Positions 33,464-42,799 of a stretch of DNA of 64,000 nucleotides are shown piece by piece; positions within the stretch are counted from its first letter, which is position 1, and each line of letters starts with the position of its first letter. A model generated the notes under the pieces. The model made no database searches. It was given only the letters and a program-made list of their open reading frames with translations, and was not told the DNA's origin. Origin of the DNA: Xenorhabdus budapestensis (GTDB lineage: Bacteria > Pseudomonadota > Gammaproteobacteria > Enterobacterales > Enterobacteriaceae); contig NZ_NIBS01000001.1 of the NCBI RefSeq assembly GCF_002632465.1, forward strand, positions 31,830-95,829, read 5' to 3'. Position numbers and translations under genes: made by a program.

Positions 33464-34875
33464 CTTTGGCGCAATTCGGTGGGTTATTTGTTGTTTACAC
33501 CATCTCGTTGATCTTCATTCTTACATTGATGTATCAGGAGTTTCGACGTGTTCGGTTTAACTTCAATATCTTTTTCTCATTACTTTATTTACTGACATTT
33601 TATTTTGGTTTTCCACTGACGAGCATATTGGTTTTTCAGTTTGATGTACAAGTAGTGTCGGTAGATTCATTGCTACATGCGATGCTGGCGTCGGGCTGTT
33701 TTTATGCCATTTATTTTGTCAGTTATAAAATACGGCTCAGGTATCGGATTCCTGACAATGATACAGCATCCAATAATGTTGTATCTCGTAAGCCTTTGTT
33801 CACCATGAATCGGGTAGAAACCAACCTGACCTGGCTGCTGTTGGCAGGTATTGCGATCTTTACTGTTGGCTCTTTCTTCCTACAAAATGGTTTTCTGTTG
33901 TTTAAACTACAGTCCTATAGCCAGATATTTTCCAGTCAAGTTTCCGGGGTAGCACTTAAGCGCTTTTTCTATTTCTTTATTCCTGCCGTGCTGGTGGTGT
34001 TTTTCCTGAAACCGACTAAGGTTCGCTGGCTGTGTTTTTTAGTGGGAACGGTTGGGTTCGGTATTCTGACTTATGTCATTGTCGGAGGAACACGGGCCAA
34101 TATTATTATTGCGTTTGCGTTGTTCTTGTTTATTGGGATTGTCCGGGGCTGGATTACGCTGTGGATGTTGCTTGTGGCGGGAGTCATGGGGATCGTTGGT
34201 ATGTTCTGGCTGGCATTGAAGCGCTATAGCCTTGATGTGAGTGGTGCAGAAGCTTTTTATACCTTCCTGTACCTTACCAGGGATACTTTTTCTCCGTGGG
34301 AGAATTTGGCTCTGTTGCTGGATAACTATCATAAAATTGATTTTCAGGGATTGGCACCGATTATCCGTGACTTCTATGTCTTTATTCCAGGCTGGGTTTG
34401 GCCGGACAGACCTAATTTGGTCTGGAACACAGCCAATTACTTTACGTGGGATGTTCTGGATAACCACTCTGGTCTGGCGATTTCTCCTACCTTAATCGGT
34501 TCATTGGTCGTCATGGGCGGGGTATTCTTTATACCGCTTGGTGCAGTTGCCGTTGGTATGATTATCAAGTGGTTTGACTGGATCTATGAAGCAGGAAAAC
34601 AGGAAACAAACCGTTATAAAGCAGCCATTTTACAGGCATTCTGCTTTGGGGCGATTTTTAACATGATAGTCCTTGCCCGTGAAGGTGTAGATTCTTTTGT
34701 CTCCCGTGTTGTGTTCTTTGGTATCGTTTTTGGCCTGTGCCTGATAGCCGCGAAATTGCTGTATTGGTTGTTCGATAGTGCAGGCGTTGTCCGAAAATTT
34801 GTCATCAATAATTTGTCTGCATCACAAAAAACACCTGTTATGGTGGGTGTAAGGAGAAAAAATGGCGATGAATAA
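33460..34875 (+). CDS. wzyE: WzyE, common antigen polymerase
   Basis: A 471-residue polytopic protein with about 11 hydrophobic helices that polymerises ECA repeats in the periplasm. Conserved family segments include [39 protein letters not shown] and [15 protein letters not shown]. The frame is open 13 codons upstream, but [12 protein letters not shown] overlapping the wecF stop (ATGA) is the homologous start. The C-terminal tail is about 20 residues longer than in E. coli. Confidence 0.95.
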   Translation: MTLAQFGGLFVVYTISLIFILTLMYQEFRRVRFNFNIFFSLLYLLTFYFGFPLTSILVFQFDVQVVSVDSLLHAMLASGCFYAIYFVSYKIRLRYRIPDNDTASNNVVSRKPLFTMNRVETNLTWLLLAGIAIFTVGSFFLQNGFLLFKLQSYSQIFSSQVSGVALKRFFYFFIPAVLVVFFLKPTKVRWLCFLVGTVGFGILTYVIVGGTRANIIIAFALFLFIGIVRGWITLWMLLVAGVMGIVGMFWLALKRYSLDVSGAEAFYTFLYLTRDTFSPWENLALLLDNYHKIDFQGLAPIIRDFYVFIPGWVWPDRPNLVWNTANYFTWDVLDNHSGLAISPTLIGSLVVMGGVFFIPLGAVAVGMIIKWFDWIYEAGKQETNRYKAAILQAFCFGAIFNMIVLAREGVDSFVSRVVFFGIVFGLCLIAAKLLYWLFDSAGVVRKFVINNLSASQKTPVMVGVRRKNGDE

Positions 34876-35599
34876 CATTCCTAAATATCGTATCCGTGGA
34901 CTCAGCCTGTGGGGATTTCGTGGAATGCCCCATTTTCTTGATCACCTTTTTCAGGATGGGCAGGTAAAAACAGGAACATTGGTGGCAATCAACGCAGAAA
35001 AAGTACTCACTGCGGAGAAAGACAATGCGCTGAGTATGTTGCTGGATGAAGCAGAATATCTTTATGCGGATGGTATCAGTATTGTACGTGCTATCCGGCG
35101 TAAGTATCCTGATGCACAAGTGTCCCGCATTGCGGGAGCTGATTTATGGGAAGCTTTGATGGAACGTGCTGGGCGCGAAGGTACACCAGTATTTCTGGTG
35201 GGTGGAAAACCTGAAATTCTGGCAAAGACAGTAAATAAACTTCGCAATCAGTGGAACGTCAATATTGTTGGCAGTCAGGATGGTTATTTTACTGTTGAAG
35301 AACGTGACGCGGTATTTGGACGAATCTGTGCCAGTGGTGCGCAGATAGTCACAGTAGCAATGGGGTCGCCAAAACAGGAGATTTTCATGCGTGATTGTCG
35401 AAAAGGGCATCCTGGTTCACTGTATATGGGGGTCGGAGGAACGTATGATGTGTTCACCGGACATGTTAAACGTGCGCCGAAAATCTGGCAGAATTTAGGT
35501 TTGGAATGGCTCTATCGTCTGCTATCACAGCCCAGTCGTATCCGCAGACAAATCAAATTATTGAAATTTTTGGGGTATTATTACAGTGGTAAACTGTAA
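34862..35599 (+). CDS. wecG: WecG, UDP-ManNAcA transferase
   Basis: A 245-residue WecG/TagA-family (GT26) enzyme that adds ManNAcA to GlcNAc-PP-undecaprenol to form lipid II. Conserved segments are [41 protein letters not shown] and [24 protein letters not shown] lies five bases before the ATG; a second ATG six bases downstream is possible. It overlaps wzyE by 14 bases and ends the common antigen operon. Confidence 0.96.
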   Translation: MAMNNIPKYRIRGLSLWGFRGMPHFLDHLFQDGQVKTGTLVAINAEKVLTAEKDNALSMLLDEAEYLYADGISIVRAIRRKYPDAQVSRIAGADLWEALMERAGREGTPVFLVGGKPEILAKTVNKLRNQWNVNIVGSQDGYFTVEERDAVFGRICASGAQIVTVAMGSPKQEIFMRDCRKGHPGSLYMGVGGTYDVFTGHVKRAPKIWQNLGLEWLYRLLSQPSRIRRQIKLLKFLGYYYSGKL

Positions 35600-35858
35600 G
35601 TTACGATTTGATTGTTATAACCCATAGTGTCCGGCTTAATGGCTTAATATTGGTGCTTGATACGGTGGGTTGTCTTATCCTAGCTACGTAATTTGGCCGT
35701 CTCCGTTGACTCTATTTTACAATTTTCTATTTCACTGATGGGCAAAACGTGTTTTGATCCCCGCCTTTTTACGACTGATCTTCACAACCATTGATTATCA
35801 ATTCCTGTATTTTTTCTATTTGCAAATATAGACATCATAAAAATGGATAGGGAGTTTT

Positions 35859-37244
35859 ATGAGTGATTCAAAACAGAGTCTGCAAAGGGGACTTGAGGCA
35901 CGCCATATTGAATTGATTGCACTAGGCGGCACAATCGGTGTTGGGCTGTTCATGGGGTCCGCCAGCACTCTGAAATGGGCTGGCCCATCGGTATTACTGG
36001 CTTATATTATTGCTGGTCTTTTTGTCTTTTTTATTATGCGGTCGATGGGGGAAATGTTGTTCCTTGAACCTGTCACTGGCTCATTTGCTGCTTTTGGACA
36101 TAAATATCTTAGCCCTTACTGGGGATGCCTGACAGCCTGGGGCTATTGGTTTATGTGGGTTTCAGTGGGAATTTCAGAAATTACCGCGGTGGGGGTTTAT
36201 GCTGAACTCTGGTTTCCGGATTTGCCCCAATGGGTTTCTGCACTGGCCGCTGTTGGTCTGGTAGCGTTAGCGAACCTGGCTGCTGTGCGATTGTATGGGG
36301 AGTTGGAATTCTGGTTTGCTATGATCAAAGTCACCACAATTATCGTGATGATCCTGGTCGGTATTGGGCTGATATTTTTTGGGTTAGGTAATGATTGGCA
36401 AGCTATCGGTTTAGATAATCTGACTGCCCACGGTGGTTTCTTCTCTGGGGGCTGGCAAGGTTTCCTGTTTGCCCTTTGTATTGTGGTTGCTTCGTACCAA
36501 GGGGTGGAGTTGGTTGGTATTACCGCAGGTGAAGCTAAGAACCCACAAATTACGCTGAAAAAAGCGATCAACAATATCCTGTGGCGAATTTTGATCTTTT
36601 ATGTCGGAGCGATTTTCATTGTTGTTACCTTGTTCCCGTGGACAGAAGTGGGGACTCATGGCAGCCCGTTCGTGATGACTTTTGCTAAAGTTGGCATTAC
36701 TTCTGCGGCAGCAGTAATCAACTTTGTTGTATTGACTGCGGCGCTTTCGGGATGTAACAGTGGAATGTACAGTGGGGGCAGAATGCTGTATGCCTTGGCT
36801 GAAAACCGTCAATTGCCAGCTTCATTGCTTAAGCTTTCGAAAAACGGTGTACCTGTAAGATGTATCTCGATCACCATTGGTTGCCTGATTGCAGGCTCCT
36901 GTTTGAATTATTTGATCCCGGAACCACAGGCTGTTTTTGTTTATGTTTATAGTGCCAGTGTACTGCCGGGAATGGTGCCGTGGTTTGTTATTCTGGTGAG
37001 CCAACTGCGTTTCCGCCAACACCACCAAGAAGCGTTGAAACAGCACCGGTTTAAGTCGATACTTTTCCCTTACGTCAATTACTTGACATTGATTTTCTTA
37101 TCCTGTGTATTGATTGGCATGGCGATTAATCCTGATACCCGTTTTTCATTGATCGTTGGTGGGGTCTTTTTGCTGATCGTGTCACTCATTTATTGGGGGG
37201 CAAAGTTTATCCGGGGGAAAAAACAGATAGAAAATATAGTTTGA
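35859..37244 (+). CDS. yifK: Amino-acid permease YifK (threonine/serine transporter)
   Basis: A 461-residue APC-family secondary transporter with 12 predicted helices, identical in length to E. coli YifK. The first helix region [26 protein letters not shown] is the family signature. E. coli YifK (also called ThrP) has been described as a threonine/serine proton symporter; the substrate is transferred by homology. AGGGAG precedes the ATG by eight bases. It stands alone between the wec operon and the tRNA operon, as in E. coli. Confidence 0.93.
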   Translation: MSDSKQSLQRGLEARHIELIALGGTIGVGLFMGSASTLKWAGPSVLLAYIIAGLFVFFIMRSMGEMLFLEPVTGSFAAFGHKYLSPYWGCLTAWGYWFMWVSVGISEITAVGVYAELWFPDLPQWVSALAAVGLVALANLAAVRLYGELEFWFAMIKVTTIIVMILVGIGLIFFGLGNDWQAIGLDNLTAHGGFFSGGWQGFLFALCIVVASYQGVELVGITAGEAKNPQITLKKAINNILWRILIFYVGAIFIVVTLFPWTEVGTHGSPFVMTFAKVGITSAAAVINFVVLTAALSGCNSGMYSGGRMLYALAENRQLPASLLKLSKNGVPVRCISITIGCLIAGSCLNYLIPEPQAVFVYVYSASVLPGMVPWFVILVSQLRFRQHHQEALKQHRFKSILFPYVNYLTLIFLSCVLIGMAINPDTRFSLIVGGVFLLIVSLIYWGAKFIRGKKQIENIV

Positions 37245-37342
37245 TTTTCAATCAACGGAACAATTTGCGGTGGATAAATGCTGGCTTTATCAACTAAATG
37301 AATAAAGCATAATCAAACGCATTATTTATCTTAAAAAAGCAC

Positions 37343-37371
37343 TGGACAGTTGGAGATTAAATCCGTACTAT
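37343..37371 (+). promoter_or_regulatory. Promoter of the argX-hisR-leuT-proM tRNA operon
   Basis: TGGACA (37343-37348), 17-base spacer, TACTAT (37366-37371), followed by a GC-rich CCTCCACCGC stretch where transcription would start. Such GC-rich discriminators are typical of stringently controlled stable-RNA promoters. Confidence 0.7.
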
Positions 37372-37392
37372 CCTCCACCGCAACGGCGTTAA

Positions 37393-37469
<77 letters not shown>

Positions 37470-37548
37470 TTTAAAGCGTGCAAGAGCAATGACGATGAGT
37501 TATCGTGGTCAGCAGCATTGTAGGTAGTAAGAAAAGATAGTTGTTATG

Positions 37549-37624
37549 GTGGCTATAGCTCAGTTGGTAGAGCCCTGGATTGTGATTCCAGTCGTCGCGA
37601 GTTCGAGTCTCGTTAGCCACCCCA
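37549..37624 (+). tRNA. hisR: tRNA-His (GTG)
   Basis: A 76-base tRNA beginning GTGGCTA and ending TAGCCACCCCA. The anticodon loop ATTGTGATT gives GTG. The G at 37548 would provide the extra -1 guanosine of tRNA-His. Confidence 0.97.
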
Positions 37625-37639
37625 TCTTTTTTATGACAT

Positions 37640-37726
37640 GCGAGGGTGGCGGAATTGGTAGACGCGCTAGCTTCAGGTGTTAGTGTCCTTACGGACGTGG
37701 GGGTTCAAGTCCCCCCTTTCGCACCA
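37640..37726 (+). tRNA. leuT: tRNA-Leu (CAG)
   Basis: An 87-base class II tRNA with the long variable arm (GTGTCCTTACGGACGT) typical of leucine. The anticodon loop CTTCAGG gives CAG; CCA is encoded. Confidence 0.97.
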
Positions 37727-37758
37727 TAAGAAAGAGATAGATGTATTAAAAATGTATT

Positions 37759-37835
37759 CGGCGAGTAGCGCAGCTTGGTAGCGCAACTGGTTTGGGACCA
37801 GTGGGTCGGAGGTTCGAATCCTCTCTCGCCGACCA
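37759..37835 (+). tRNA. proM: tRNA-Pro (TGG)
   Basis: A 77-base tRNA beginning CGGCGAG and ending CTCGCCGACCA. The anticodon loop TTTGGGA gives TGG. It is the last tRNA of the operon. Confidence 0.97.
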
Positions 37836-37848
37836 GATTCTAAAGAAA

Positions 37849-37876
37849 TAGCCCTGCCAAAATCAGGGCTTTTTCT
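37849..37876 (+). terminator. Terminator of the tRNA operon
   Basis: AGCCCTG, seven-base loop, CAGGGCT followed by TTTTCTCG, 14 bases after tRNA-Pro. Confidence 0.88.
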
Positions 37877-38044
37877 CGTTGTATTCAACAGAAAATTTTC
37901 TCTTTTTCTTGCTATTTCTTTCTTTTCTTGTAATTAATTACTTTGAAATTAATTGTTTTATATGTTTGCAATTTTATTAACTTTTTATTTTTAAAGTTAT
38001 TTAATGTTCAGTGTTGTATTTCAACGACAAACCATCCCATCCTG

Positions 38045-38062
38045 TGTCTCCAATTAGAGACA
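38045..38062. promoter_or_regulatory. Candidate GlrR (QseF) activator site 1 for glmZ
   Basis: TGTCTCCAATTAGAGACA is a perfect palindrome-like repeat that fits TGTC-N10-GACA, the consensus reported for the response regulator GlrR upstream of glmY and glmZ in enterobacteria. It lies about 240 bases before the glmZ start, an enhancer-like distance. Confidence 0.7.
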
Positions 38063-38108
38063 TTTAACTAATTGATTAAACTTATCTATGTCTGACATGT
38101 GGAATAGG

Positions 38109-38126
38109 CGTCTCAAATAAGAGACG
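38109..38126. promoter_or_regulatory. Candidate GlrR (QseF) activator site 2 for glmZ
   Basis: CGTCTCAAATAAGAGACG repeats the inner GTCTC-N6-GAGAC core of site 1, with C/G replacing the outer T/A. It lies 64 bases downstream of site 1 (near-integral number of helical turns) and about 173 bases before glmZ. Confidence 0.6.
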
Positions 38127-38209
38127 GTATTTAGCGTGTTTTATGGAAAGGTGATATATCAGCCACACTCCGGCCATATAGTTTGGGAGAAATTCTCTTA
38201 TGATCGTTG

Positions 38210-38222
38210 CTATATCTTGATA
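38210..38222. promoter_or_regulatory. Candidate IHF site upstream of glmZ
   Basis: CTATATCTTGATA matches the reverse IHF consensus YAANNNNTTGATW with one mismatch. It lies between the proposed GlrR sites and the sigma-54 promoter, where DNA bending would be expected. Confidence 0.4.
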
Positions 38223-38255
38223 TTAGGTTAGGAAATTAGCTTGGTATAAGAAAAT

Positions 38256-38270
38256 TGGCATGAAAAGTGC
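38256..38270 (+). promoter_or_regulatory. Sigma-54 promoter of glmZ
   Basis: TTGGCATGAAAAGTGC has GG at 38257-38258 and GC at 38269-38270 separated by ten bases, the required -24/-12 geometry of sigma-54 promoters. The predicted start, 12 bases after the -12 element, falls at 38282, one base from the first conserved base of GlmZ. Confidence 0.75.
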
Positions 38271-38282
38271 ATTACTAAATTA

Positions 38283-38493
38283 GTAGATACTCATCCTACT
38301 CCTTATGACAGCATAGCTTCATAAACCTCTGGATGATGTAGAGCTGATTGTCAGTGCCTATGGTCCATGTTATAGATGAGTAAGCATATGGTCTTTTCAT
38401 CAGAAACCGGACACAACGTTGAGTGAGGCACTATACCGTCTGTAGACCTGATTGTATTTATACACCTGTCTTATTTGATAGGTGTTTTTTTTT
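38283..38493 (+). ncRNA. glmZ: GlmZ small regulatory RNA
   Basis: A small RNA of about 211 bases. It begins GTAGATACTCAT, as E. coli GlmZ begins GTAGATGCTCAT, and retains the long conserved block GGACACAACGTTGAGTGA at 38409-38426, which contains the segment that pairs with the glmS leader. It ends in a strong hairpin with a T run (38462-38493). The position just beyond hemY matches E. coli. With Hfq, full-length GlmZ activates translation of glucosamine-6-phosphate synthase; RapZ and RNase E inactivate it by cleavage (established knowledge). The identification rests on remembered E. coli sequence plus synteny. Confidence 0.92.
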
Positions 38494-38494
38494 A
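38462..38494 (+). terminator. GlmZ terminator
   Basis: ACACCTGTC, six-base loop, GATAGGTGT followed by eight or nine Ts. One G-T pair is present in the nine-pair stem. Confidence 0.92.
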
Positions 38495-38567
38495 TCTTTT
38501 GCTTAGCGTTTTCTTACTCAGCCCCTGCATTAACTTCCTTAAGCTCCTTGTATGTATCGAAATTTTT

Positions 38568-38611
38568 GCCATGGTTAACAATTTGGATTAAGAATCATCG
38601 TTAACCATGGC
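38568..38611. repeat. Perfect 12-base inverted repeat between glmZ and hemY
   Basis: GCCATGGTTAAC at 38568-38579 and GTTAACCATGGC at 38600-38611, separated by 20 bases. It lies 25 bases beyond the hemY stop codon. There is no T run directly after the arm in the hemY direction, so it is not a classical terminator; RNA 3'-end protection or a protein site are possibilities. Confidence 0.6.
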
Positions 38612-38635
38612 TAATTTTAATTTAAAGGAAAATAT

Positions 38636-39841
38636 TTATGCTTCTGTATCACTCTCACGTTTCAGTGTCAGCATAAAGCCTTTAGTACGTATTTGAGCGG
38701 CTTCTTCGCGTTTGTGCAGCCTGTCCAGTGCATCGGCAAGCCAGGCATAATCATGAGCATCAGGACGCTGTGCAAGAGCTGCCTTGAAGGCGGTTTCTGC
38801 TTTTGACCATTCCCCATGACGCAATGCCACTTGCCCCAATGTACTGTTAAGTAAAGGTGTTGCACCGTGTTGTTTCAACAAATGTGAAAGCGATTTTTGC
38901 ACAGCTTCAGCATTATCTGCCTTTAAGTGGGGGAGTAACAATAACAGCCGTTCATCGTATTGCTGTTTTAACCCATTGAGAATAATTTGTTGTGCAGTTT
39001 CATGATCGTTACATTCAATCAGATGTTCGGCCATAGCAACCTGTAACGCAGTGTCATTGCGAACTTTGCGGCTTTGATCTTTCCACCATGCTTTCAGTCC
39101 AGCACTGCCTTTCTCTGCCATGCTCTGGTTCATCAGGCCGATATAAGCTTGCTGATGCAATTGAGCCACGTGTTCTTCATCATGCAAACCAATTTTTGTT
39201 ATTGAAGGTAAAATATCAATCAGGGATTGGTAGGCACCTGAACGTGTATATGCCTGTTCAGCCAGCCGCAACACTTCTGGATGTCGTGGTGCTTGATTGA
39301 GTAACTTATCCACACCGTTACGGGCTGCATGAACTTCCCCTTGTGCTAATTGGATGCGCACACGGGTAATATCGACAGGTAGTTGATCTTTATCAGCCAC
39401 TTCTGCGGCACGCTCGATATATTGATTGGTACGAAAATAATCACCACGCTGCTGGGCAGCTTCCGCAGCAAGCAGATAGTTAACGACAGGGTTTTCTGCA
39501 TGATCAACATTGCGGGTCATTAAGTGTTCAACCTGTTTAAAATCCCCTTCAGCCAGCTTGAGCAATGCCTGCTTGGTTTGTAACCGAGCCCGGTTGCGTT
39601 TATACCCACCAAAGATCCAGCTATGGGTAAAAGTACCGGTGCGTTTTAATCTGCGGTAACACCAACCGATGAAAATCAGTAGGAATTGCAGTAAGAGGAA
39701 CATAATCACCAAACCGGTAACGCTGGTAGTGATATCGTAATTGTCTGTCTGGATAAGAACATATCCTTGATGCCCGGATAACAAAGGGCCAAGTACAATA
39801 CCTATGATAAGGATGATGAACAGCAATAATATTTTTAGCAT
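38636..39841 (-). CDS. hemY: HemY, tetratricopeptide membrane protein
   Basis: A 401-residue inner-membrane protein of the HemY/YfgM-like TPR family. Two hydrophobic helices at residues 1-22 and 42-62 anchor it; the remaining cytoplasmic or periplasmic part is built of TPR-like helical hairpins. It is the last gene of the hemCDXY operon. The family is linked to protohaem synthesis by operon position and mutant phenotypes, but its biochemical role is unsettled. It is unrelated to the Bacillus protoporphyrinogen oxidase also called HemY. The start lies two bases after the hemX stop. Confidence 0.93.
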   Translation of the reverse strand: MLKILLLFIILIIGIVLGPLLSGHQGYVLIQTDNYDITTSVTGLVIMFLLLQFLLIFIGWCYRRLKRTGTFTHSWIFGGYKRNRARLQTKQALLKLAEGDFKQVEHLMTRNVDHAENPVVNYLLAAEAAQQRGDYFRTNQYIERAAEVADKDQLPVDITRVRIQLAQGEVHAARNGVDKLLNQAPRHPEVLRLAEQAYTRSGAYQSLIDILPSITKIGLHDEEHVAQLHQQAYIGLMNQSMAEKGSAGLKAWWKDQSRKVRNDTALQVAMAEHLIECNDHETAQQIILNGLKQQYDERLLLLLPHLKADNAEAVQKSLSHLLKQHGATPLLNSTLGQVALRHGEWSKAETAFKAALAQRPDAHDYAWLADALDRLHKREEAAQIRTKGFMLTLKRESDTEA

Positions 39842-39843
39842 GT

Positions 39844-41031
39844 TCAGCCCTCCTTAGCGGGTGTTTCTGCCTGATTAGAGCCTTTTTCAGATTTCGTCTG
39901 AGGCTGAATTTCTGGTTGAACTTGGGACTGATAAAGTGACTGGTGTGGCAAGTTATAAATACGCTTGCGCACTAAATCTGCCAGTACGGTCTGGCTACTT
40001 AACTGTTCTGGTATGTCAATGGAAAGTGGTCGTTTTTCCAGTTTATCTACCTCATTCAGGAAAGTTGCTGTATCTGGCATAGATGTATCAAAATAAGCTC
40101 TTACCCAGGTTGAAACAGATTTTAATGATTCTTTGTAAGTATCAACTTGTCGGCGAGGAGCTGCCTGGGCTGCTATCAACAGTTTGGAGCGGATATTTTC
40201 CCGTAGATAGATCTCCTGTTTTGGTGCCAACAGAGGTTCTTTAGAGCCATCATGAGGTTTGATGGTAATGAAATTATCCATAAAGCTATGCCAGCTTTTG
40301 CTCAGATTTTCGCGCCAGTCAGAGAGTGAAGCACTGATCCCTTTATCATCTTCATCCATCGGCTTGCCTTGTTCCACACTATCAACCAGCGGCAAGTTAT
40401 CTACCTGATTTGATAGTTGATTCAAGGTGAGAATAATGCCATCTATATCTACCTGGTTGATTTTGGATAGTATGTCGATATCTTGCATAATAGCTGAGCG
40501 AGCATGCAGTAAACTAGGATCATTCATTTCTGCAAGGCTGCTGTCTGCATCTTTCAGCAGTGCGATCGCGGTGGCAATATCCTGATCACCCCATATCTTG
40601 CGATTTGCCATTTTTATGAGAAAATTTGCCTGTGCCAACCGCCAGTTTTCGATGTCAGAATTTGTAATTGCGGACATGCGATCCTGAAGTTCTGCCATGC
40701 GGTTGTCTAATTGCTGTCTTTTTGTCTTGGCTTGCTCCAGGGCATTTTTCATTGCTTCAATTTTGTCATCTGCATCTTGTTTATCCGCAGACTGTTGTTG
40801 CACGAGAGAAGCAACTTGCTGTTGCAGCGTGAGGTTTTCGGCTTCTAATGCTGCATTCTGTTGTTTACCATGATAAAAAAGATAAATGCCACCCGCACCT
40901 ATTGCCAGCGTAATAGCAATTGAGAGTGTATTGCCCACCCATCCGTAACTTCTGGATTTACGAGAAGCCTTTTCAGGCTTCTGGGGGAGTGTTGTCTCAA
41001 CCGCATCAGTGGATTTCTTTTGTTCCGTCAT
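39844..41031 (-). CDS. hemX: HemX, uroporphyrinogen-III C-methyltransferase-like membrane protein
   Basis: A 395-residue single-pass membrane protein. A basic N-terminal segment is followed by a membrane helix at about residues 31-52, then a coiled coil rich in Gln, Lys and Glu (about 60-125), and a conserved C-terminal domain with LLAPKQEIYLRENIRSKLL. Databases often call the family a methyltransferase, but no SAM-binding motif is visible. The start at 41031 matches MTEQ of E. coli; an upstream ATG at 41040 has no spacing for a ribosome site. The C-terminus is Pro/Gln/Glu-rich. Confidence 0.9.
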   Translation of the reverse strand: MTEQKKSTDAVETTLPQKPEKASRKSRSYGWVGNTLSIAITLAIGAGGIYLFYHGKQQNAALEAENLTLQQQVASLVQQQSADKQDADDKIEAMKNALEQAKTKRQQLDNRMAELQDRMSAITNSDIENWRLAQANFLIKMANRKIWGDQDIATAIALLKDADSSLAEMNDPSLLHARSAIMQDIDILSKINQVDIDGIILTLNQLSNQVDNLPLVDSVEQGKPMDEDDKGISASLSDWRENLSKSWHSFMDNFITIKPHDGSKEPLLAPKQEIYLRENIRSKLLIAAQAAPRRQVDTYKESLKSVSTWVRAYFDTSMPDTATFLNEVDKLEKRPLSIDIPEQLSSQTVLADLVRKRIYNLPHQSLYQSQVQPEIQPQTKSEKGSNQAETPAKEG

Positions 41032-41051
41032 AATGGACATCCCATATTGGT

Positions 41052-41828
41052 TTATTCCAGCGCCTGCATTAAGGCGTCATTATCTGCACTCTTAGCGACT
41101 TTTATTTCTTGCCAGCCCAGCGTTCGGGCAATATTGGCGAGGCGTTCGCTGACCACAATTAGTCGGCAACCTAATAACCACGCTTTGCCATTACCGCTAT
41201 TCTCAGTGCTACTATCTTCACTGCCATCATCTTCAGTAACTAAGTTATATAACAGTTGCAACATTTCGCCACTTGTAACAACGATGGTTTTTATACCACA
41301 TTGTTGCCAATGATGATTGAACTCAGTTGTGCAATATTTGACTGGCTGACGTGAATAACATTCACAGTAATCGATTGCTCCTCCCCGCATCCTCAAGGTT
41401 AAAGCAATCATCTCTCGGCCACCATTGCCCCGGAGTAATAAAATCTTTTTATTCTCCATTTTCTGTAAGGTAGGCAGTTGCAGGAGATCTTCACTTGTTT
41501 CTCCTTGCTCTGACCAAAGAATGTCTTTTCCCGTTTGTTGATGAAAGAGCAAGGAGGTCGATTTGCCGATACCATAATAGGATAGCTTGTCAGGCCATGA
41601 GAGGCCTTCTTGTACAAGCTGTTCGTTGGCATAATGCACGGCATTTTGGGATAGCAGAAAAACGAAATCACCCGCTGATAGCTGTTGCAGTTTTTGTGCC
41701 AGCAAGGGCAACTCAGCACCAGGGTAAATAGCAATAAGTGGCGCACTAAATGCTGTTTTACCGATAGCTCTTAACTGATTGGTCAATGCTTCTCCTGCGG
41801 GGGCAGGACGGGTGACTAAGATGCTCAT
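41052..41828 (-). CDS. hemD: Uroporphyrinogen-III synthase
   Basis: A 258-residue enzyme that closes and inverts ring D of hydroxymethylbilane. It begins [13 protein letters not shown] and contains [11 protein letters not shown] and VVTSGEMLQ as in E. coli HemD. It is about 12 residues longer than E. coli because of an acidic, serine-rich stretch ([17 protein letters not shown], near residue 205) replacing a short loop. The start overlaps the hemC stop by four bases. Confidence 0.94.
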   Translation of the reverse strand: MSILVTRPAPAGEALTNQLRAIGKTAFSAPLIAIYPGAELPLLAQKLQQLSAGDFVFLLSQNAVHYANEQLVQEGLSWPDKLSYYGIGKSTSLLFHQQTGKDILWSEQGETSEDLLQLPTLQKMENKKILLLRGNGGREMIALTLRMRGGAIDYCECYSRQPVKYCTTEFNHHWQQCGIKTIVVTSGEMLQLLYNLVTEDDGSEDSSTENSGNGKAWLLGCRLIVVSERLANIARTLGWQEIKVAKSADNDALMQALE

Positions 41829-42799
41829 GCAGGTGGGTTCCTTTGATATACGTCAGCCAGGATCTGGCGTGCACCTTTCTCTAATAACTCTTCTGCCAAT
41901 GATATACCCGCCAGGCGGGCCTCTTCTGGCGATACCATTTTTTCACTGTGAGTTCTTTCACCGTAAATAGTTCTTTCACCACGAATAATGGCACTGCCAT
42001 CAGGTGCGCCAACAAGGGCACGCAACCAGATATTACTGTCCTGCCAGATAGCATAACTACCAATGGGAACCTGACATCCCCCTTCAAGGCGGGTGTTCAT
42101 AGCACGTTCAGCGAGGACACAAATCTCTGTTCTCTGATGATTTAAGGGAGCAAGCAGCTCACGAGTCTGTGTATCATCCAGGCGGCATTCAATACCAACA
42201 GCACCTTGGCCGACAGCAGGAAGCAGCAATTCCGGTACTAATGGCATTCGGATACGTTCTTCCAGCCCTAATCTCTTAAGGCCCGCAGTTGCAAGGATAA
42301 TGGCGTCATAATCACTATTGTCGAGTTTGCTCAAGCGGGTGCCGACATTACCACGTAAGTCGTGGATCACGAGATCAGGGCGCAACTGGCGAAGCTGGCA
42401 CTGGCGGCGTAAGCTGGATGTTCCAACAATACTGCCTGCGGGCAGTTCATCAAGTGAGGCGTATTCTACTGAAACAAAAGCATCTCGTGGATCATCCCTT
42501 TCACAGATTGTGACCAATCCCAAACCCTCAGGAAATTCGACAGGGACATCTTTCATGGAGTGAACAGCGATATCCGCCCGGTTTTCAAGCATTGCTAATT
42601 CCAGCTCTTTCACAAATAATCCTTTACCGCCAACCTTTGCGAGTGGCGTATCAAGGATTATATCTCCGCGAGTGATCATTGGAATTAACTCAACTTTTAG
42701 TTGAGGATGGAAATGTTCTAGTTGCTTTTGAACGTATCGAGCTTGCCACATAGCTAAAGGGCTTTGGCGAGTTGCAATGCGAATGGTTTTCATTGTCAT
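41825..42799 (-). CDS. hemC: Hydroxymethylbilane synthase (porphobilinogen deaminase)
   Basis: A 324-residue enzyme that polymerises four porphobilinogens into hydroxymethylbilane. The arginine-rich substrate loops [18 protein letters not shown] and the [13 protein letters not shown] segment are conserved, and the dipyrromethane-cofactor cysteine lies in [12 protein letters not shown]. It is 11 residues longer than E. coli HemC, owing to a duplicated segment near residue 285 ([14 protein letters not shown]). A second in-frame ATG lies two codons downstream. It is divergent from cyaA, as in E. coli. Confidence 0.96.
   Translation of the reverse strand: MTMKTIRIATRQSPLAMWQARYVQKQLEHFHPQLKVELIPMITRGDIILDTPLAKVGGKGLFVKELELAMLENRADIAVHSMKDVPVEFPEGLGLVTICERDDPRDAFVSVEYASLDELPAGSIVGTSSLRRQCQLRQLRPDLVIHDLRGNVGTRLSKLDNSDYDAIILATAGLKRLGLEERIRMPLVPELLLPAVGQGAVGIECRLDDTQTRELLAPLNHQRTEICVLAERAMNTRLEGGCQVPIGSYAIWQDSNIWLRALVGAPDGSAIIRGERTIYGERTHSEKMVSPEEARLAGISLAEELLEKGARQILADVYQRNPPA
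41951..41980 (-). repeat. 18-base-period duplication inside hemC
   Basis: AGTTCTTTCACC occurs at 41951-41962 and again at 41969-41980; a degenerate third copy flanks it. Read on the minus strand it encodes [12 protein letters not shown] in frame. Confidence 0.7.

Noticed and set aside
37673-37888. 71-codon frame antisense to tRNA-Leu and tRNA-Pro
   Set aside because: It overlies two tRNA genes and a terminator; frames of this kind are recurrent false annotations.
38045-38126. GTCTC-N6-GAGAC palindromes as transcription terminators or a CRISPR-like repeat
   Set aside because: There are only two copies, no T runs and no spacers; their match to the GlrR consensus upstream of glmZ explains them better.
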